NCBI GenBank assembly: GCA_949358305.1
Contig: OX442321.1
Span: forward strand, 1,116,001 to 1,180,000
DNA: 64,000 nucleotides
Direction of reading: 5' to 3'
Source: Strigamia acuminata
Lineage: Eukaryota > Arthropoda > Chilopoda > Geophilomorpha > Linotaeniidae
Below are positions 44,303-54,895 of the stretch, in pieces (positions within the stretch are counted from its first letter, which is position 1; every line of letters starts with the position of its first letter). The position numbers and the translations under genes are program-made. The notes under the pieces are model-generated. The model saw only the letters and a list, made by a program, of their open reading frames with translations. It did no database searches and was not told the origin of the DNA.

Positions 44303-45418
44303 TGTAATGAGCTCAAATTTCACTATAAAATAATAGTGAAATTTCTTTCTCATTGGTGCCGCATCGGGACTTATCAAAATTCTACTAAAACTCAACTCTA
44401 AAATCTTAACTGACTAATCAAAGAAGAAATAATCACTAATTAGTTCTTAAATAAAGGAAAAAGATTTATTCTTGGCTTGAATAAACTAATAGTAAAATAC
44501 AATTAAATAATAGGAATTAAAGGTAAAAGTAATAATAATTGAAGGTGAAATGGCGAAAATAATACAAAATAGCGGCGATGGCTTGTCGCTCGCTCTCGAA
44601 TTTCGTTCTTCACTCGACGCTCGCTCTCGAACCTCGTTCTTCACTCGACGCTCGCTCTCGGACCTCGATACTCGCTCTCGGACCTCAATGCCCGCTCCAA
44701 ACCTCAAAACGGCGTCCAAACTTCACTCTTTACTCACGATGTTCATTCCTGGTTAAACCGGACAAATTTCCGAATTCTTGGTGACTTGAACTCGGACACA
44801 ATTCCGACTCTTCTTCCTTGATGACTCCGTGGTTGCGGCAAATTCCGCTTTATGTTGACTGGGACAAATTTCCCAATGAGGATTTCTCATCCAAACAATG
44901 GCTGCTTGGCAAGAATGATGATCTCTCCAAACAATGGCTGCTTGGCAAGATGAAAATCCCACTGATGAATATGCTCAATCAGCAAGATAAATTTCCCACT
45001 ACTGGATGTACACAGTAGCAAGAACTCCCACAATAACTTTATGTTATTGTAAGAAATGAGTCTCAATACTCAAGAACATCTCAAAACTGCTTTAGCAATT
45101 TGCAAGAAGGAGTCTAAATACTCAGGCAATCTTTCACCAAATCCACTTGAAGAATTGTATTTTCCCAGGGTAGATTTTGTGACTTGTTGCTCTCAAAGTT
45201 GATTTCGGACTGAAGATTTTTCCTCATTCTCTGCAGGAAGCATTTCCTGTTACAGGAAGCTTATGGGCTGGTTGCCCTGGCAACCACCCTCATGTCTTCA
45301 AGTTATGCCAGACTTCCTGTTCAGGCATAAAAAATAAACTCAAATAAAAATATGAAATATATAAAATATTTCCAGACACATTTCTGTTCTTCATCTAGTG
45401 ACCACTAGGGTCACTACA
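44303..45418 (-). repeat. 5' LTR of the orphan-ORF retrotransposon
   Basis: Same sequence as the 3' LTR; in the element's direction it precedes the primer-binding site at 44300 and below. The left-hand unique flank of the element is the GTAT at 45419 followed by the minisatellite. Confidence 0.92.
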
Positions 45419-45439
45419 GTATGTATTTCATTGATGCTG

Positions 45440-46165
45440 GATTCCCCCCGGATTCCCCCCGGATTTCCCTGATTTTCCCTGATTTTCCCTGATTTTTCCT
45501 GATTTTCCCCGATTTTCCCCAATTTTCTCCGATTTTCCCCGATTTCCTCCCCTGATTTTCCCTGATTTTTCCTGATTTTCCCCGATTTTCCCCAATTTTC
45601 TCCGATTTTCCCCGATTTCCTCCCCTGATTTTCCCTGATTTTCCCTGATTTCCCCCCCTGATTTTCCCTGATTTGTCCTGATTTTCTTTGATTTTTCCTG
45701 ATTTTCACTGATTTTCCCCCCACATTTTCCCTGATTTCCCCTGATTTCCCCTGATTTCCCCTGATTTCTCCCGATTTCCCCCGATTTCCCCTGATTTTCC
45801 CTGATTTCCCCTGATTTCCCCTGATTTCCCCTGATTTCCCCTGATTTTCCCTGATTTTCCCTGATTTGTCCTGATTTTCTTTGATTTTCCCTAATTTTTA
45901 CTGATTTTCCCCCCTGACTTTCCCTGATTTTCCCCCCTGACTTTCCCTGATTTTCCCTGATTTCCCCTGATTTCCCCTGATTTCCTCTGATTTCCCGATT
46001 TTCCCTGATTTCTCCTGATTTCTCCTGATTTCCCCTGATTTCCCCTGATTTCCCCTGATTTCCCCTGATTTTCCCTGATTTCCCTTGATTTCCCCTGATT
46101 TCTCCTGATTTCCCCTGATTTCCCCTGATTTCCCCTGATTTCCCCTGATTTTTCCTGAATCCGGG
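45440..46165. repeat. 11-bp minisatellite, CTGATTTTCCC type
   Basis: About 65 tandem copies of CTGATTTTCCC/CTGATTTCCCC run from just past the LTR transposon to 46165. The array is G-rich on the minus strand, and all three minus frames stay largely open because of the repeat itself. Confidence 0.95.
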
Positions 46166-46175
46166 GAGAATCCGG

Positions 46176-47262
46176 GAACGACCCCTGAACGACCCCTGGA
46201 CGACCCCTGGACGACCCCTGAACGACCCCTTGACGACCCCTTGACGACCCCTTGACGACCCCTTGACGACCCCTTGACGACCCCTTGACGACCCATTGAC
46301 GACCCCTTGACGACCCCTTGACGACCCCTTGACGACCTCTGGACGACCCCTGGACGACCCCTGGACAACCCCTAGACGACCCCTGGACGACTCCTGGACG
46401 ACCCCTGGACGACCCCTGGACGACCCCTGGACGACCCCTGGACGACCCCTGGACGACCCCTGGACGACCCCTGGACGACTCTTGGACGACCCCTGGACGA
46501 CCCCTGGACGACCCCTGGACGACCCCTGGACGATCCCTGGACGACCCCTGGACGACCCCTGGACGACCCCTGGACCACACCCCTGGACGACCCCTGGACG
46601 ACCCCTGGATGACCCCTGGACGACCCCTGGACGACCCCTGGACGACCCCTGGACAACCCCTGGACGACTCCTGGACGACCCCTGGACGACCCCTGGACGA
46701 CCCCTGGACGACCCCTGGACCACACCCCTGGACGACCCCTGGACGACCCCTGGACGACCCCTGGACGACCCCTGGACGACCCCTGGACAACCCCTGGACG
46801 ACTCCTGGACGACCCCTGGACGACCCCTGGACGACCCCTGGACGACCCCTGGACAATCCCTGGACGACCCCTGGACGACCCCTGGACGACCCCTGGACCA
46901 CACCCCTGGACGACCCCTGGACGACCCCTGGATGACCCCTTGACGACCCCTTGACGACCCCTTGACGACCCCTTGACGACCCCTTGACGACCTCTGGACG
47001 ACCCCTGGACAACCCCTGGACAACCCCTAGACGACCCCTGGACGACCCCTGGACAACTCCTGGACGACCCCTGGACGACCCCTGGACGACCCCTGGACGA
47101 CCCCTGGACGACCTCTAGACGACCCCTGGACGACTCCTGGACGACCCCTGGACGACCCCTGGACGACCCCTGGACAATCCCTGGACGACCCCTGGACGAC
47201 CCCTGGACCACACCCCTGGACGACCCCTGGACGACCCCTGGACGACCCCTGGACAACTCCTG
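46176..47262. repeat. 11-bp minisatellite, TGGACGACCCC type
   Basis: About 98 tandem copies of TGGACGACCCC with variant blocks (TTGACGACCCC at about 46225-46335 and 46938-46985). Higher-order repetition is visible, such as recurring TGGACCACACCCC units at 46570, 46718, 46898 and 47207. It has the same 11-bp period as the adjoining array. Confidence 0.95.
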
Positions 47263-47635
47263 GACGAGCTTTTCGGGAGCCTTCGAGGAATCCAAAAAAC
47301 CGCTCTATCACAGCATCCAAAATAAAAAAAAGCTAAAATGTATTTTGAAACTGGCACCAGATTTAGAGTTTTGCAATTTCAGTTGCGTCACATTCAAATG
47401 GTCGCCGCTCGAAAAGCAAGAGGGCTAGACTGTTGTCCTTTTTAGGGTTTGTAGAGGAGAAAGTCCTCTATCGTTTAAGTTTTGCAAAAAAAAGAATTCG
47501 TGGTCACGTTGTTGAGATATTCCAGTTTGAATCTGTGGCACCAGATTCGGAAATTTAGTACAAGTCTTTTTTGCGCTATATTCAAATAATTGCTGCTCGA
47601 AAACTAAGAGGGGTAGACAGCAATACCGAAGTAAA
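47263..47635. other. Repetitive spacer
   Basis: The segment CACATTCAAATGGTCGCCGC.. (47391-47500) recurs in diverged form at 47570-47630 and at 52330-52460, so it belongs to a dispersed or tandemly duplicated repeat. No coding sequence was supported. Confidence 0.55.
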
Positions 47636-48035
47636 GGGTGTCCCAAAAATAACGCAAGATTTGAATTCGCCACTATTTGTGCAGTAAATTTTTGGCGACC
47701 CTGAGACAACAACAAATTGACAGCTAAGAGGTTAGGGTTAGGTTTAGGGTTAGTGAAAATGGAGTGTTACACGATACAACAACGTGTTTAGGGTTGATAA
47801 ACATGGAGCATTACTCGTTACAACAACGTGTAACAATACAATTACTGCAAGAGACATTTCCTGGTCGTGTACTCTCTCGTTTCGGTGATCAGAATTGGCC
47901 CTCTAGATCGTGTGATTTAACACCATTAGATTTCTTTTTATGGGGTTATTTGAATTCAAAGGTCTATGTCAACAAGCCCACAACCACCCGTGCATTACAA
48001 TTCTGATCACCGAAACGAGAGAGTACACGATCAGA
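47636..48035 (+). pseudogene. Relic of a DUF4817/mariner-like transposase
   Basis: A terminal sequence GGGTGTCCCAAAAATAACGC is followed by EHYSLQQRVTIQLLQE (an HTH-type N-terminus fused to later sequence by deletion). Then comes NWPSRSCDLTPLDFFLWGYL, a C-terminal DDE transposase motif (P-P-R-S-x-D-L-T-P-x-D-F-F-L-W-G) common in arthropods. Most of the transposase is missing. The 34 bp at 47861-47894 reappear inverted at 48001-48034. Confidence 0.75.
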
Positions 48036-48078
48036 AAATGTCTCTCTCAAAAATAACAACAAAAAATAATACACTTAC

Positions 48079-48310
48079 TCTCAGTTCTTGATTCTCATCC
48101 ATTACAAGCCGCACTGTTTCATCATCCGAGTCATACTTTGCACTCGAACCTACAAAATAACCATTAGAATTAAATGAAATAAAATTGAAAAAGCCAAATA
48201 TCATCTTCATATGTTAGTTTGTGCAATTTCTCCACAATTTGAACGTTGAGACTCACGCATTTCTTGAGCTCTTCCGCGTAGACCGATGCTACGGTCCAAA
48301 TAGATATTTC
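48079..48310 (-). CDS. Two unrecognised coding exons (fragment)
   Basis: Exon 48079-48149 has a proper acceptor (TTTTGTAG) and donor (GTAAGT) and encodes SSAKYDSDDETVRLVMDENQ. The upstream segment (about 48257-48310, donor ATGC|GTGAGT) encodes YLDRSIGLRGRAQEM, and the phases match. The splice sites are good and both exons lack stops. I cannot identify the protein, and no further exons were found, so this may be a duplicated gene fragment. Confidence 0.4.
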
Positions 48311-48487
48311 TGGCATGTGAAGACAAAAGAGTAACTCGTGTCATCTTTGTTATCATTTTTTGTGTTTTTATTTTTTAAATGGAAATCTTTTATGATCACA
48401 AGTGTCATCCTAGGTCGCACTGGCAGTGCTTATTTATTTTCATCAAGGTGTAAAATTAGTTCATAGGGATATAAATTAACAACTTCT

Positions 48488-49780
48488 TTATTCAAACACA
48501 TATAAAAATTTCAAGTTCAAGTTCTTAGATTTTATGTAAGTGTTAATGTTTTCACGAACTGACAAATTCATATTAGAACAACGTAATATTTTTAAAAACT
48601 TCATTGGATTTTGCATTTCTAATAACTGGATGATCCACTCTTCATTAACTGAACTACAACAAATAAATTCTAAGCTTTTTAGATTATTAAGTGCATTCAA
48701 TTCATCTAGTTCAGTAAGTGTTTGACAATTTACAAAAGTCAAATGGTTTAAATTCGGACATTGTAGAATTAACATTCTTACCTGTGATTCAGTGATACAT
48801 GGACCTTTTATTTCCAGATGATCCAGGTTTTTGAACGAATGCTTAGGTAAATCATCCATATTTTCAGTGTTCAAAATCGAACAAAAGCTCAATCGAAAAT
48901 TTTTTAACTGTGGAAAATTATAATTAATCAGCCTAACATTAACTAATTCAAAACGATGGAGTGTTAGACTGGTTAATCTATGTGTCTGTGCCAACACAAT
49001 ATTTAAATCCAGGTTCGTCGTTGCATATAACCATAGGCTGGATAAATTTGGAAAAATGGTATTCAGAATGATGATATTTTCAGTAAATTCAGTAAATTCA
49101 ACGTGTCCAACGTCATTAAAACCACTTTTGATGGAATAAGTACGTTTTTGTTTTTTTAACAGATCAAATAAATCGTCCCAGCATCGGTGTTGAAACGTTT
49201 TTAAAAGAGGCAGTTGGTTTAGAATGTCAAAACAGCCCTGGGTTGTGACAGAACACATGTAAATAACCAAATACTCCAGTTTCTTGCAATCACTTAATAA
49301 GCGAAGCCCATCATCAGTCACATATTCGCAAGAGCTTAAGTTCAGATGTCGTAATTGTAAACAATTTTTACCAATTGAAGCTAGAACGTCATCCGTACAT
49401 TCAGCGTTATGAGCCCTAAACCATTGAAGATGTGGCAATTGCTGAAACAGTTCGACCATACATTTAGGTTAGTATGTTCGGCCTAAATCTAAACGTAAAA
49501 GGTTCCTACAAATTTGTCCAATTTGATCTAATAGACAAGGAGAAATGTGTTGTTTCAACATTTCGAACAAACATAATGATTTGGTGTCAGGGTGGATGAA
49601 AACGTAAGAATCCACGCGTACAGATGTTCTAAAGTTAAATTTCTCACGGAGACATTCATATACGTTGGAAATAATTACCGAAGATTGATTCGCCAGTTGT
49701 GTTTGAAAACAATCGAAGTTAGTGCACACCATTTGCAAACACAATTGCTCCAGACTAGACGGTGAATTCCTGACTGGCAT
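48488..49780 (-). pseudogene. Leucine-rich-repeat protein, copy with in-frame stop
   Basis: This is the paralogue of the gene at 52575-53876, sharing the start (MPVRNSPSSLEQLCLQMVC) and the LRRs (LRHLNLSSCEYVTDDGLRLL). The frame is the same on both sides of a stop at about 49466-49468, where five residues of the paralogue are replaced. Either it is a pseudogene or only the N-terminal 103 residues are made. Upstream sequence up to about 49920 also matches the intact copy, so promoter and gene were duplicated together. Confidence 0.75.
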
Positions 49781-49919
49781 GTTGCGAATTATACTTGGAT
49801 CACGAGAGAAGAATGAAATCTAAAATGAGATGGCAAGTTTATATACTATACAATTACGTATTTAGAACGTAACCGAAATCGGACGTCGAACGTTTAGTAG
49901 ATGCTAACGATAACAAAGC

Positions 49920-50470
49920 TGGAGAATTGGGGAAAATGATGAGAAAAATTCGTTGGAAGTACAGTAAACGATTCCTTCGCGAAACAAAAATGTCCTGAGT
50001 GGTGCCAAGATGTACGCGAACACGAGGAACGAACGAGGAAAATATTGCTGTACAAACGGCTTGTTGCAAACTGACCCATCTCTTGATCTGCGCATGTCTG
50101 ATTGGCTGTCGTCATGTCGTCATGTAGTTGGCCTGGCTGTCGTCATGATCAAACAAATGCGATTCATCTACATGTAAAAGCCACAAACAAATACTCTTAT
50201 ATTTACTCGAGTATTGTCAACAGTCTGGACAGGCATTACAGGTATGAAAAGATCTCGACAGATTGAGTGAGTGAGACAGAACGACACTTAAGCAGCGTCC
50301 TTCGAACCGGTCTAGCATTTGCCAGAGCATTTCCAAGATTGGCTTTTTGCGCATGTTCGGTATTCGGTTAACTCTAAACTGCTTCTGAAGCGCATTCAAT
50401 GACAAGTGTGATCGCTTCCTAACAACTCATCACTTTTTAAATGCTGAGCTACCGTAATTAAATGCACAAA
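49920..50470. other. Upstream region of the broken LRR copy; no gene
   Basis: Matches the 54000-54160 region in part (AAATATTGCTGTACAAACGG against the corresponding stretch). No supported exon. Confidence 0.4.
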
Positions 50471-50479
50471 GATGTTTGT

Positions 50480-50535
50480 GCTATCGCGTTCCCGAAGGAT
50501 TCGTCAACCGATCTCTGCGTTCTCTGCCTCACTTC
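50480..50535 (+). pseudogene. Fragment of RNA polymerase III largest subunit (RPC1)
   Basis: The sequence reads YRVPEGFVNRSLRSLPHF, with a small insertion relative to the family motif RVPDGFENRSLPHF. It is a short exon piece with no upstream or downstream continuation. A splice-like exon (AKVPDAKVV, donor GTGAGT) follows at 50619-50645 and may be related. Confidence 0.5.
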
Positions 50536-50539
50536 AAAA

Positions 50540-52574
50540 AACATTGTAATCCATTAATCACCACGGATTATCCTCACCGTTTTTATTTAAATTTTTATTT
50601 TTATTTATTTTCCAGCTAAAGTGCCCGACGCCAAAGTGGTTCGTGAGTAACAGTTTTTATTTGGGTCTAACGTCGACGGAACTTCAGCACTTTTTTTACA
50701 CACAAAAGTGACAATTTCTGCATTTTTTCCACCTAAATGTGCAAATTTCTGCATTTTTTCCACCTAAATGTGCAAATTTCTGCATTTTTTAAACCTAAAT
50801 ATGCAAAATTCAGCATTTTTTACACACAAAAGTGCATAAATATACTCGCCATGCGCACAACATTTAAACAACAAAACATGTTTAACTGCAATTTTAAACG
50901 CAAAAAGTTATTTTTCCTGCTGGGCAAAGTGGAAAGAGTGTTCCTTTATGCTGTTCAGCACTGGATGTAAATATTAACGAAAACAAGTGTTTTTCTATGC
51001 TTTTCCACCGTTTCTTTTTCGCTCCAACTTGCACAGATCTTTGAAGTAGTTGAACCAGAGGATTAGTCCCAAAATCGGGTTTTCAACCCTGCAGTTACAT
51101 TGCAAGATATTGCGCAATACCACGTACCTAATAAAACGGAAATGGAGCAAAATTCAATCGGTTAACCACCACAAAAATCTTTCAAAACAAAGGATACTTT
51201 TCTAACATGTGGGTTTTTAGCGTTCTAATATTGTTAAATCATTTAGTTTTTATAACAAACGCAGCAAAATGGTGTTCGATGACGTTTTACGTTTTTGACT
51301 TGCTATAAACAATTCCAGTAGGGTTGTGAATTGGTTGTTATATGAAATGAATCGTAATTCTTGTTCACAAGTGTACTGAAAACATCTAAATTTCAATTGA
51401 CACAAATTGAGAGAATGAATCGGATTGTTATTTTTCCGATTTATTTCCGTTTTCCATTTGTAATTTGATTGATTTCACTCGAAACAAATGATTTATCTTC
51501 CATTTAACGGGATTTAATAATTTATTTTTTATTACATTAGATTGATGTCACAAGCAGAAGGAACATTATGCTATGTAATGCTAAAGTAGCTCTGCAGATA
51601 CCCAGGTTGCTGCAAATAGAGGTTCACGTAATCTCTAAAATTAAAATATACAGTAAAATTAAACTATAAAATTAGGCAGTGGGTATGTTCACGTCCGACG
51701 TAAACAGTTTTTCGTTTTTAGAAATTTCTTTGACAATTTTGTTGCAAGAAATTGACCTCTTTTGGTAAAAACAGCATAAAACAATACATTGGGGTTAGGA
51801 ATGAAATGAAAAAACACCACAAATCATTCCAAAACCTAAAAAAGAAATCTACAAATTATTGACGAGAAAATATACGAAATACGTTAAAAATACGATCTTT
51901 TTCTTCGGCGAAGCCGCGACGCTACAAACGACACGCGCAAAGCACCGCCGATGCAGAACAATCGGCTTCCCGGCAAAACTATTGAGAGATTTGAACTTTT
52001 CAGGCAGAATTAACTCGTTTACACCAAAATAAGCTGAATTGGCGATGAAATGGGTACAAAAGAATCTTTTATACACCAAAATGACCGTTTTTGAGCAATT
52101 TTAACCACTTGGTTAATTGGTTTACCACCACAAATTGACTAAGATTGGCCAATTGGCCAATTGATCAAAGATTGAATCAAAAAACGATCGTTTTTGTGCA
52201 AAAAGTAACAAAAAAGCGCGATTAAGGAAGGAATGATGTGATTGAACATCACTAATCATTCTAAATTGCCATAAAAAACCGATTTGACACTCATGTCGAA
52301 GAAAACGGACGTGATTATCGCCACTCGTTTGCACCACATTCAAATGGTTTCCGCTCGAAAACCAAGAGGAGTAGAGTGTTGTCCTTTTCAGGGTTTGTAG
52401 AGAAGAAGGTCCTCTATCATTTGGCTTTTAAAAGAAAAAAATTTGTGATAACGTTGTTGAGATATTGGGGTTAAATAAACTTTATTACTTTTAACCATAA
52501 TGACTAAATTGTTTTAACCATACATAAAAATGCTAGGTCAATAGAAACGATCCTACGAGCTACATACAAAAACT
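50540..52574. other. Non-genic, repeats and decayed sequence
   Basis: A short tandem of TGCATTTTTTCCACCTAAATG units lies at about 50715-50800 and is shared with 54890-54960. A block at 52330-52460 is shared with 47390-47500. No gene was supported. Confidence 0.4.
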
Positions 52575-53876
52575 TCAGTTTCCTTTTGGAAAATAAACAA
52601 ACATCAAACACAAGTTCTTAGATTTTATGTAAGTGTTAATTTCTTCAGAAACTGTCAGATCGATATTTAAACAAGATTCAATACACAAAAATGTCAATGG
52701 ATTTTGCATTTCTAATAAGTTGATGATCATTCCTTGATTAATTGAACGACAACGTTCAAATGTTAAAAATTTTAGATTTTTAAGTGCATTTAACTCATCT
52801 AGTTCAGTTAATGTTCGACAATTTTTAAGGCTGAAATGGTTTAAATTCGGACTTTGTAGAATTAACATTTTCATCTGTGATTCAGTAATATGTTTACATG
52901 AAATGTCCAGTTCATATAGGTTTTTGAACAAATGCTTAGGTGAATAATCTGTATATTCATTGTTTAAAATCGAACACTTGCGTAATTTAAAATATTCTAA
53001 CTGTGGGCAATAACAATTAATCAGTCTAAGATTAACTAATTTCAAACCATGGAGTGTTAGGCTGGTCAATCGTTGTGCCTGCGGCAACAGAATATTTAAT
53101 TCCAGGCTCGTAGATGCATCTAACAATAAACTGGATAAATTTGGAAAAATGGTGGTCAGAATGGTGACATCTTCAGTATTGGTTGCCAATGAAAGGTTGT
53201 CAAAGTCTTCGATGGAATAAGTATGCAATGGTGTTTTCTGTTTTAACAGATCAAATAAATCGTCCCAGAAGTTATATAACAACATTTTTAAAACAGGCAG
53301 TTGATTTAGAATGTTAAAACCGCCCTCGGGTGTGACAGAAGAATTGGTAATATCCAAATACTCCAGTTTCTTGCAATCACTCAATAAGCGGAGCCCGTCA
53401 TCAGTCACATATTTGCAATTGTGTAAGTCCAAATGTCGTAACTGTAAACAATATTTACCAATTGCAGCTAGAACTTCATCTGTGCATTCTGCTCTATAAG
53501 CTGTGAACCACTGAAGTTGTGGCAATTGCTGAAACAGTTCGACCATATATTCAGGTGGAATATCCACATTGGAGGTGCACATCAAGTTTAAACGTAAAAG
53601 GTTTTTATATTTTTGTCCAATTTGATCTAATAGACAAGGATACATGGGCTGTTTAAACGTCGACAAATGTAATTCTTCGGTGGCAGGATGGATGAAAACG
53701 TTGGAATCCACGCGTACTGATGTTCTCCAGTTAAAGTTCTCACGGAGACATTTATATACGTTGGAAATAAATATCGAAGGTTGATTCACCAGTTGTGTTT
53801 GAAAACTGTCGAAATGAGTGCACACCATTTGCAAACACAATCGCTCCAGACTAGACGCTGAATTCCGGACTGGCAT
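52575..53876 (-). CDS. Leucine-rich-repeat protein, intact single-exon copy
   Basis: The 433-codon frame starts MPVRNSASSLERLCLQMVC. The N-terminal ~100 residues look like the helical LCLxxVCxHF region that precedes LRRs in F-box/ZYG11-like arthropod proteins, but I see no clear F-box. From about residue 120 come amino-acid-conserved repeats (LQLRHLDLHNCKYVTDDGLR, KKLEYLDITNSSVTPEG, RLTSLTLHGLKLVNLRLI, NLNHFSLKNCRTLTELDEL), typical cysteine-containing LRRs. This suggests a substrate-recognition or scaffold role, by inference only. There are no introns and no signal peptide. Confidence 0.8.
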   Translation of the reverse strand: MPVRNSASSLERLCLQMVCTHFDSFQTQLVNQPSIFISNVYKCLRENFNWRTSVRVDSNVFIHPATEELHLSTFKQPMYPCLLDQIGQKYKNLLRLNLMCTSNVDIPPEYMVELFQQLPQLQWFTAYRAECTDEVLAAIGKYCLQLRHLDLHNCKYVTDDGLRLLSDCKKLEYLDITNSSVTPEGGFNILNQLPVLKMLLYNFWDDLFDLLKQKTPLHTYSIEDFDNLSLATNTEDVTILTTIFPNLSSLLLDASTSLELNILLPQAQRLTSLTLHGLKLVNLRLINCYCPQLEYFKLRKCSILNNEYTDYSPKHLFKNLYELDISCKHITESQMKMLILQSPNLNHFSLKNCRTLTELDELNALKNLKFLTFERCRSINQGMIINLLEMQNPLTFLCIESCLNIDLTVSEEINTYIKSKNLCLMFVYFPKGN

Positions 53877-54460
53877 GTTGCGAACTATACTTGGATCACG
53901 AGAGAAGAATGAAATCTAAAATGGGATGGCAAGTTTATATACTATACAATTACGTATTTAGAACGTAACCGGAATCGTGCGTAGAACGATAATAATGCAT
54001 TTACCGCAAAGCTGGAGAATTGTGGAAAGTGATGACGCTTGGTCGGAATGAACTTCGCGAAACAAACGTGCCCTGAGTGGTGACATGGACGTAACCAAGA
54101 TGTTCGCGATCACGAGAAACGAACGAGGAAAATATTGCTGTACAGACGGCTTGTTGGAAACTGCTTTTCAAATCAAATAGGAGGTAAATGCTTGACTACA
54201 GCTACTTTTTAATCCGGTCCACATTATCTAGCAACTCGATCACGGTTTCAATTTCCATTGAGCGTCTTTCCCAGAGCAACGTGCACAAACCGTTGCTTTT
54301 GAAGGGGAAGCCACCTGACCTAATCCCCTAATCTCCGAAGAGACGTGAAAGCCACACTGGATAAATACAAAGTACAAAACCTTTGGAAGAATTTCTTTGT
54401 ATTAATTGGTTTTTTGCTCTCTAGGATATCGAAAGGTGCAGCTCAGTAGGTTCAATCAAA
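53877..54460. other. Upstream of the LRR gene plus a short exon-like remnant
   Basis: 53877-54160 is duplicated at 49781-50060. At 54190-54260, minus strand, the frame ME-IETVIELLDNVDRIKK-stop looks like the end of an unidentified coding exon. The same sequence lies at about 38450-38500 on the plus strand, next to the LTR insertion. Confidence 0.4.
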
Positions 54461-54470
54461 TTTGAGCGCG

Positions 54471-54710
54471 ATGGAAAACGAAACGTTGCAGTTGTCATTC
54501 GTCAAGAATTGCGTCCAGTTGAAGGCTTCGGCGGCCCGGCCCGGCTCGACGCCCCGTGCGTCAGGCTCACTGAGCTGGACCGAGAGCGTGCAGAAGGCGG
54601 AGAACTTTGTCGACGACTTGAAAGACAAGTTGAAGAAAATCGACAAGGCTTCAGCAGAAGTCGAACAAAAAAACCGCCGAGTTGGCGCTCAAGAAGAATA
54701 AAGTAATTTA
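54471..54710 (+). pseudogene. Unrecognised coiled-coil exon, probably frameshifted
   Basis: The ATG at 54471 opens a frame with a basic Ala/Ser-rich stretch followed by FVDDLKDKLKKIDKASAEVE. Near its end a run of seven A may cause a frame change, since the alternative frame (KTAELALKKNK) ends at a GTAATT donor that could splice to an acceptor at 54732. Base composition (GC-rich, codon-like) is unlike the flanks, so it was coding. Family unknown. Confidence 0.4.
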
Positions 54711-54732
54711 AACAGTAAATTAAATTAAACAG

Positions 54733-54895
54733 GACTTGGGTAACGAAACCGTGCGAAGAACGCGACTTTGACGCCAACTATCCAGCATCCGTAACAACGT
54801 TGAGCGGATCGAAAGGATCCAACATCAACATATCTCAAATGGTCGGAGTCGGACAACAAGCTTTAAGCGACTATCGCGTTCCCGACGGACAATTT
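54733..54895 (+). pseudogene. Second RPC1 (RNA polymerase III) fragment
   Basis: Following an acceptor-like AACAG, the sequence reads TTLSGSKGSNINISQM, then GVGQQALSDYRVPDG. This matches the SGSKGSxINISQM..VGQQ..RVPDG block of the largest Pol III subunit. The cysteine expected after QM is deleted. After 54890 it runs into A+T-rich repeat shared with the 50.7-kb locus. Confidence 0.65.

Larger units (their letters stand above)
38523..45418 (-). mobile_element. LTR retrotransposon carrying one large orphan ORF
   Basis: Two long direct repeats, 38523-39638 and 44303-45418 (1116 bp each), look identical by eye. They begin TGTAATGAGC and end GGTCACTACA, and are flanked by a GTAT duplication (38519-38522 and 45419-45422). 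The purine run AAAAAGGGGGGAAG directly before the 39638 end, read on the minus strand, is a polypurine tract. TGGGGGCCTGGGCCTG two bases inside the other LTR is a plausible primer-binding site. Both place the element on the minus strand. The internal 4664 bp encodes no recognisable RT, protease, RNase H or integrase, so mobilisation must be in trans. Total length is 6896 bp. Confidence 0.92.

Noticed and set aside
45428-47295. Long open frames on both strands (up to 531 codons, SSRGRPGVVQG-type repeats)
   Set aside because: They are by-products of an 11-bp tandem unit that contains no stop in any minus frame; no start context, domain or flanking gene structure.
47728-47755. TTAGGGTTAGGTTTAGGGTTAG, telomere-like repeat
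   Set aside because: Only about four units, imperfect and inside a transposase relic; not enough for an interstitial telomere claim.
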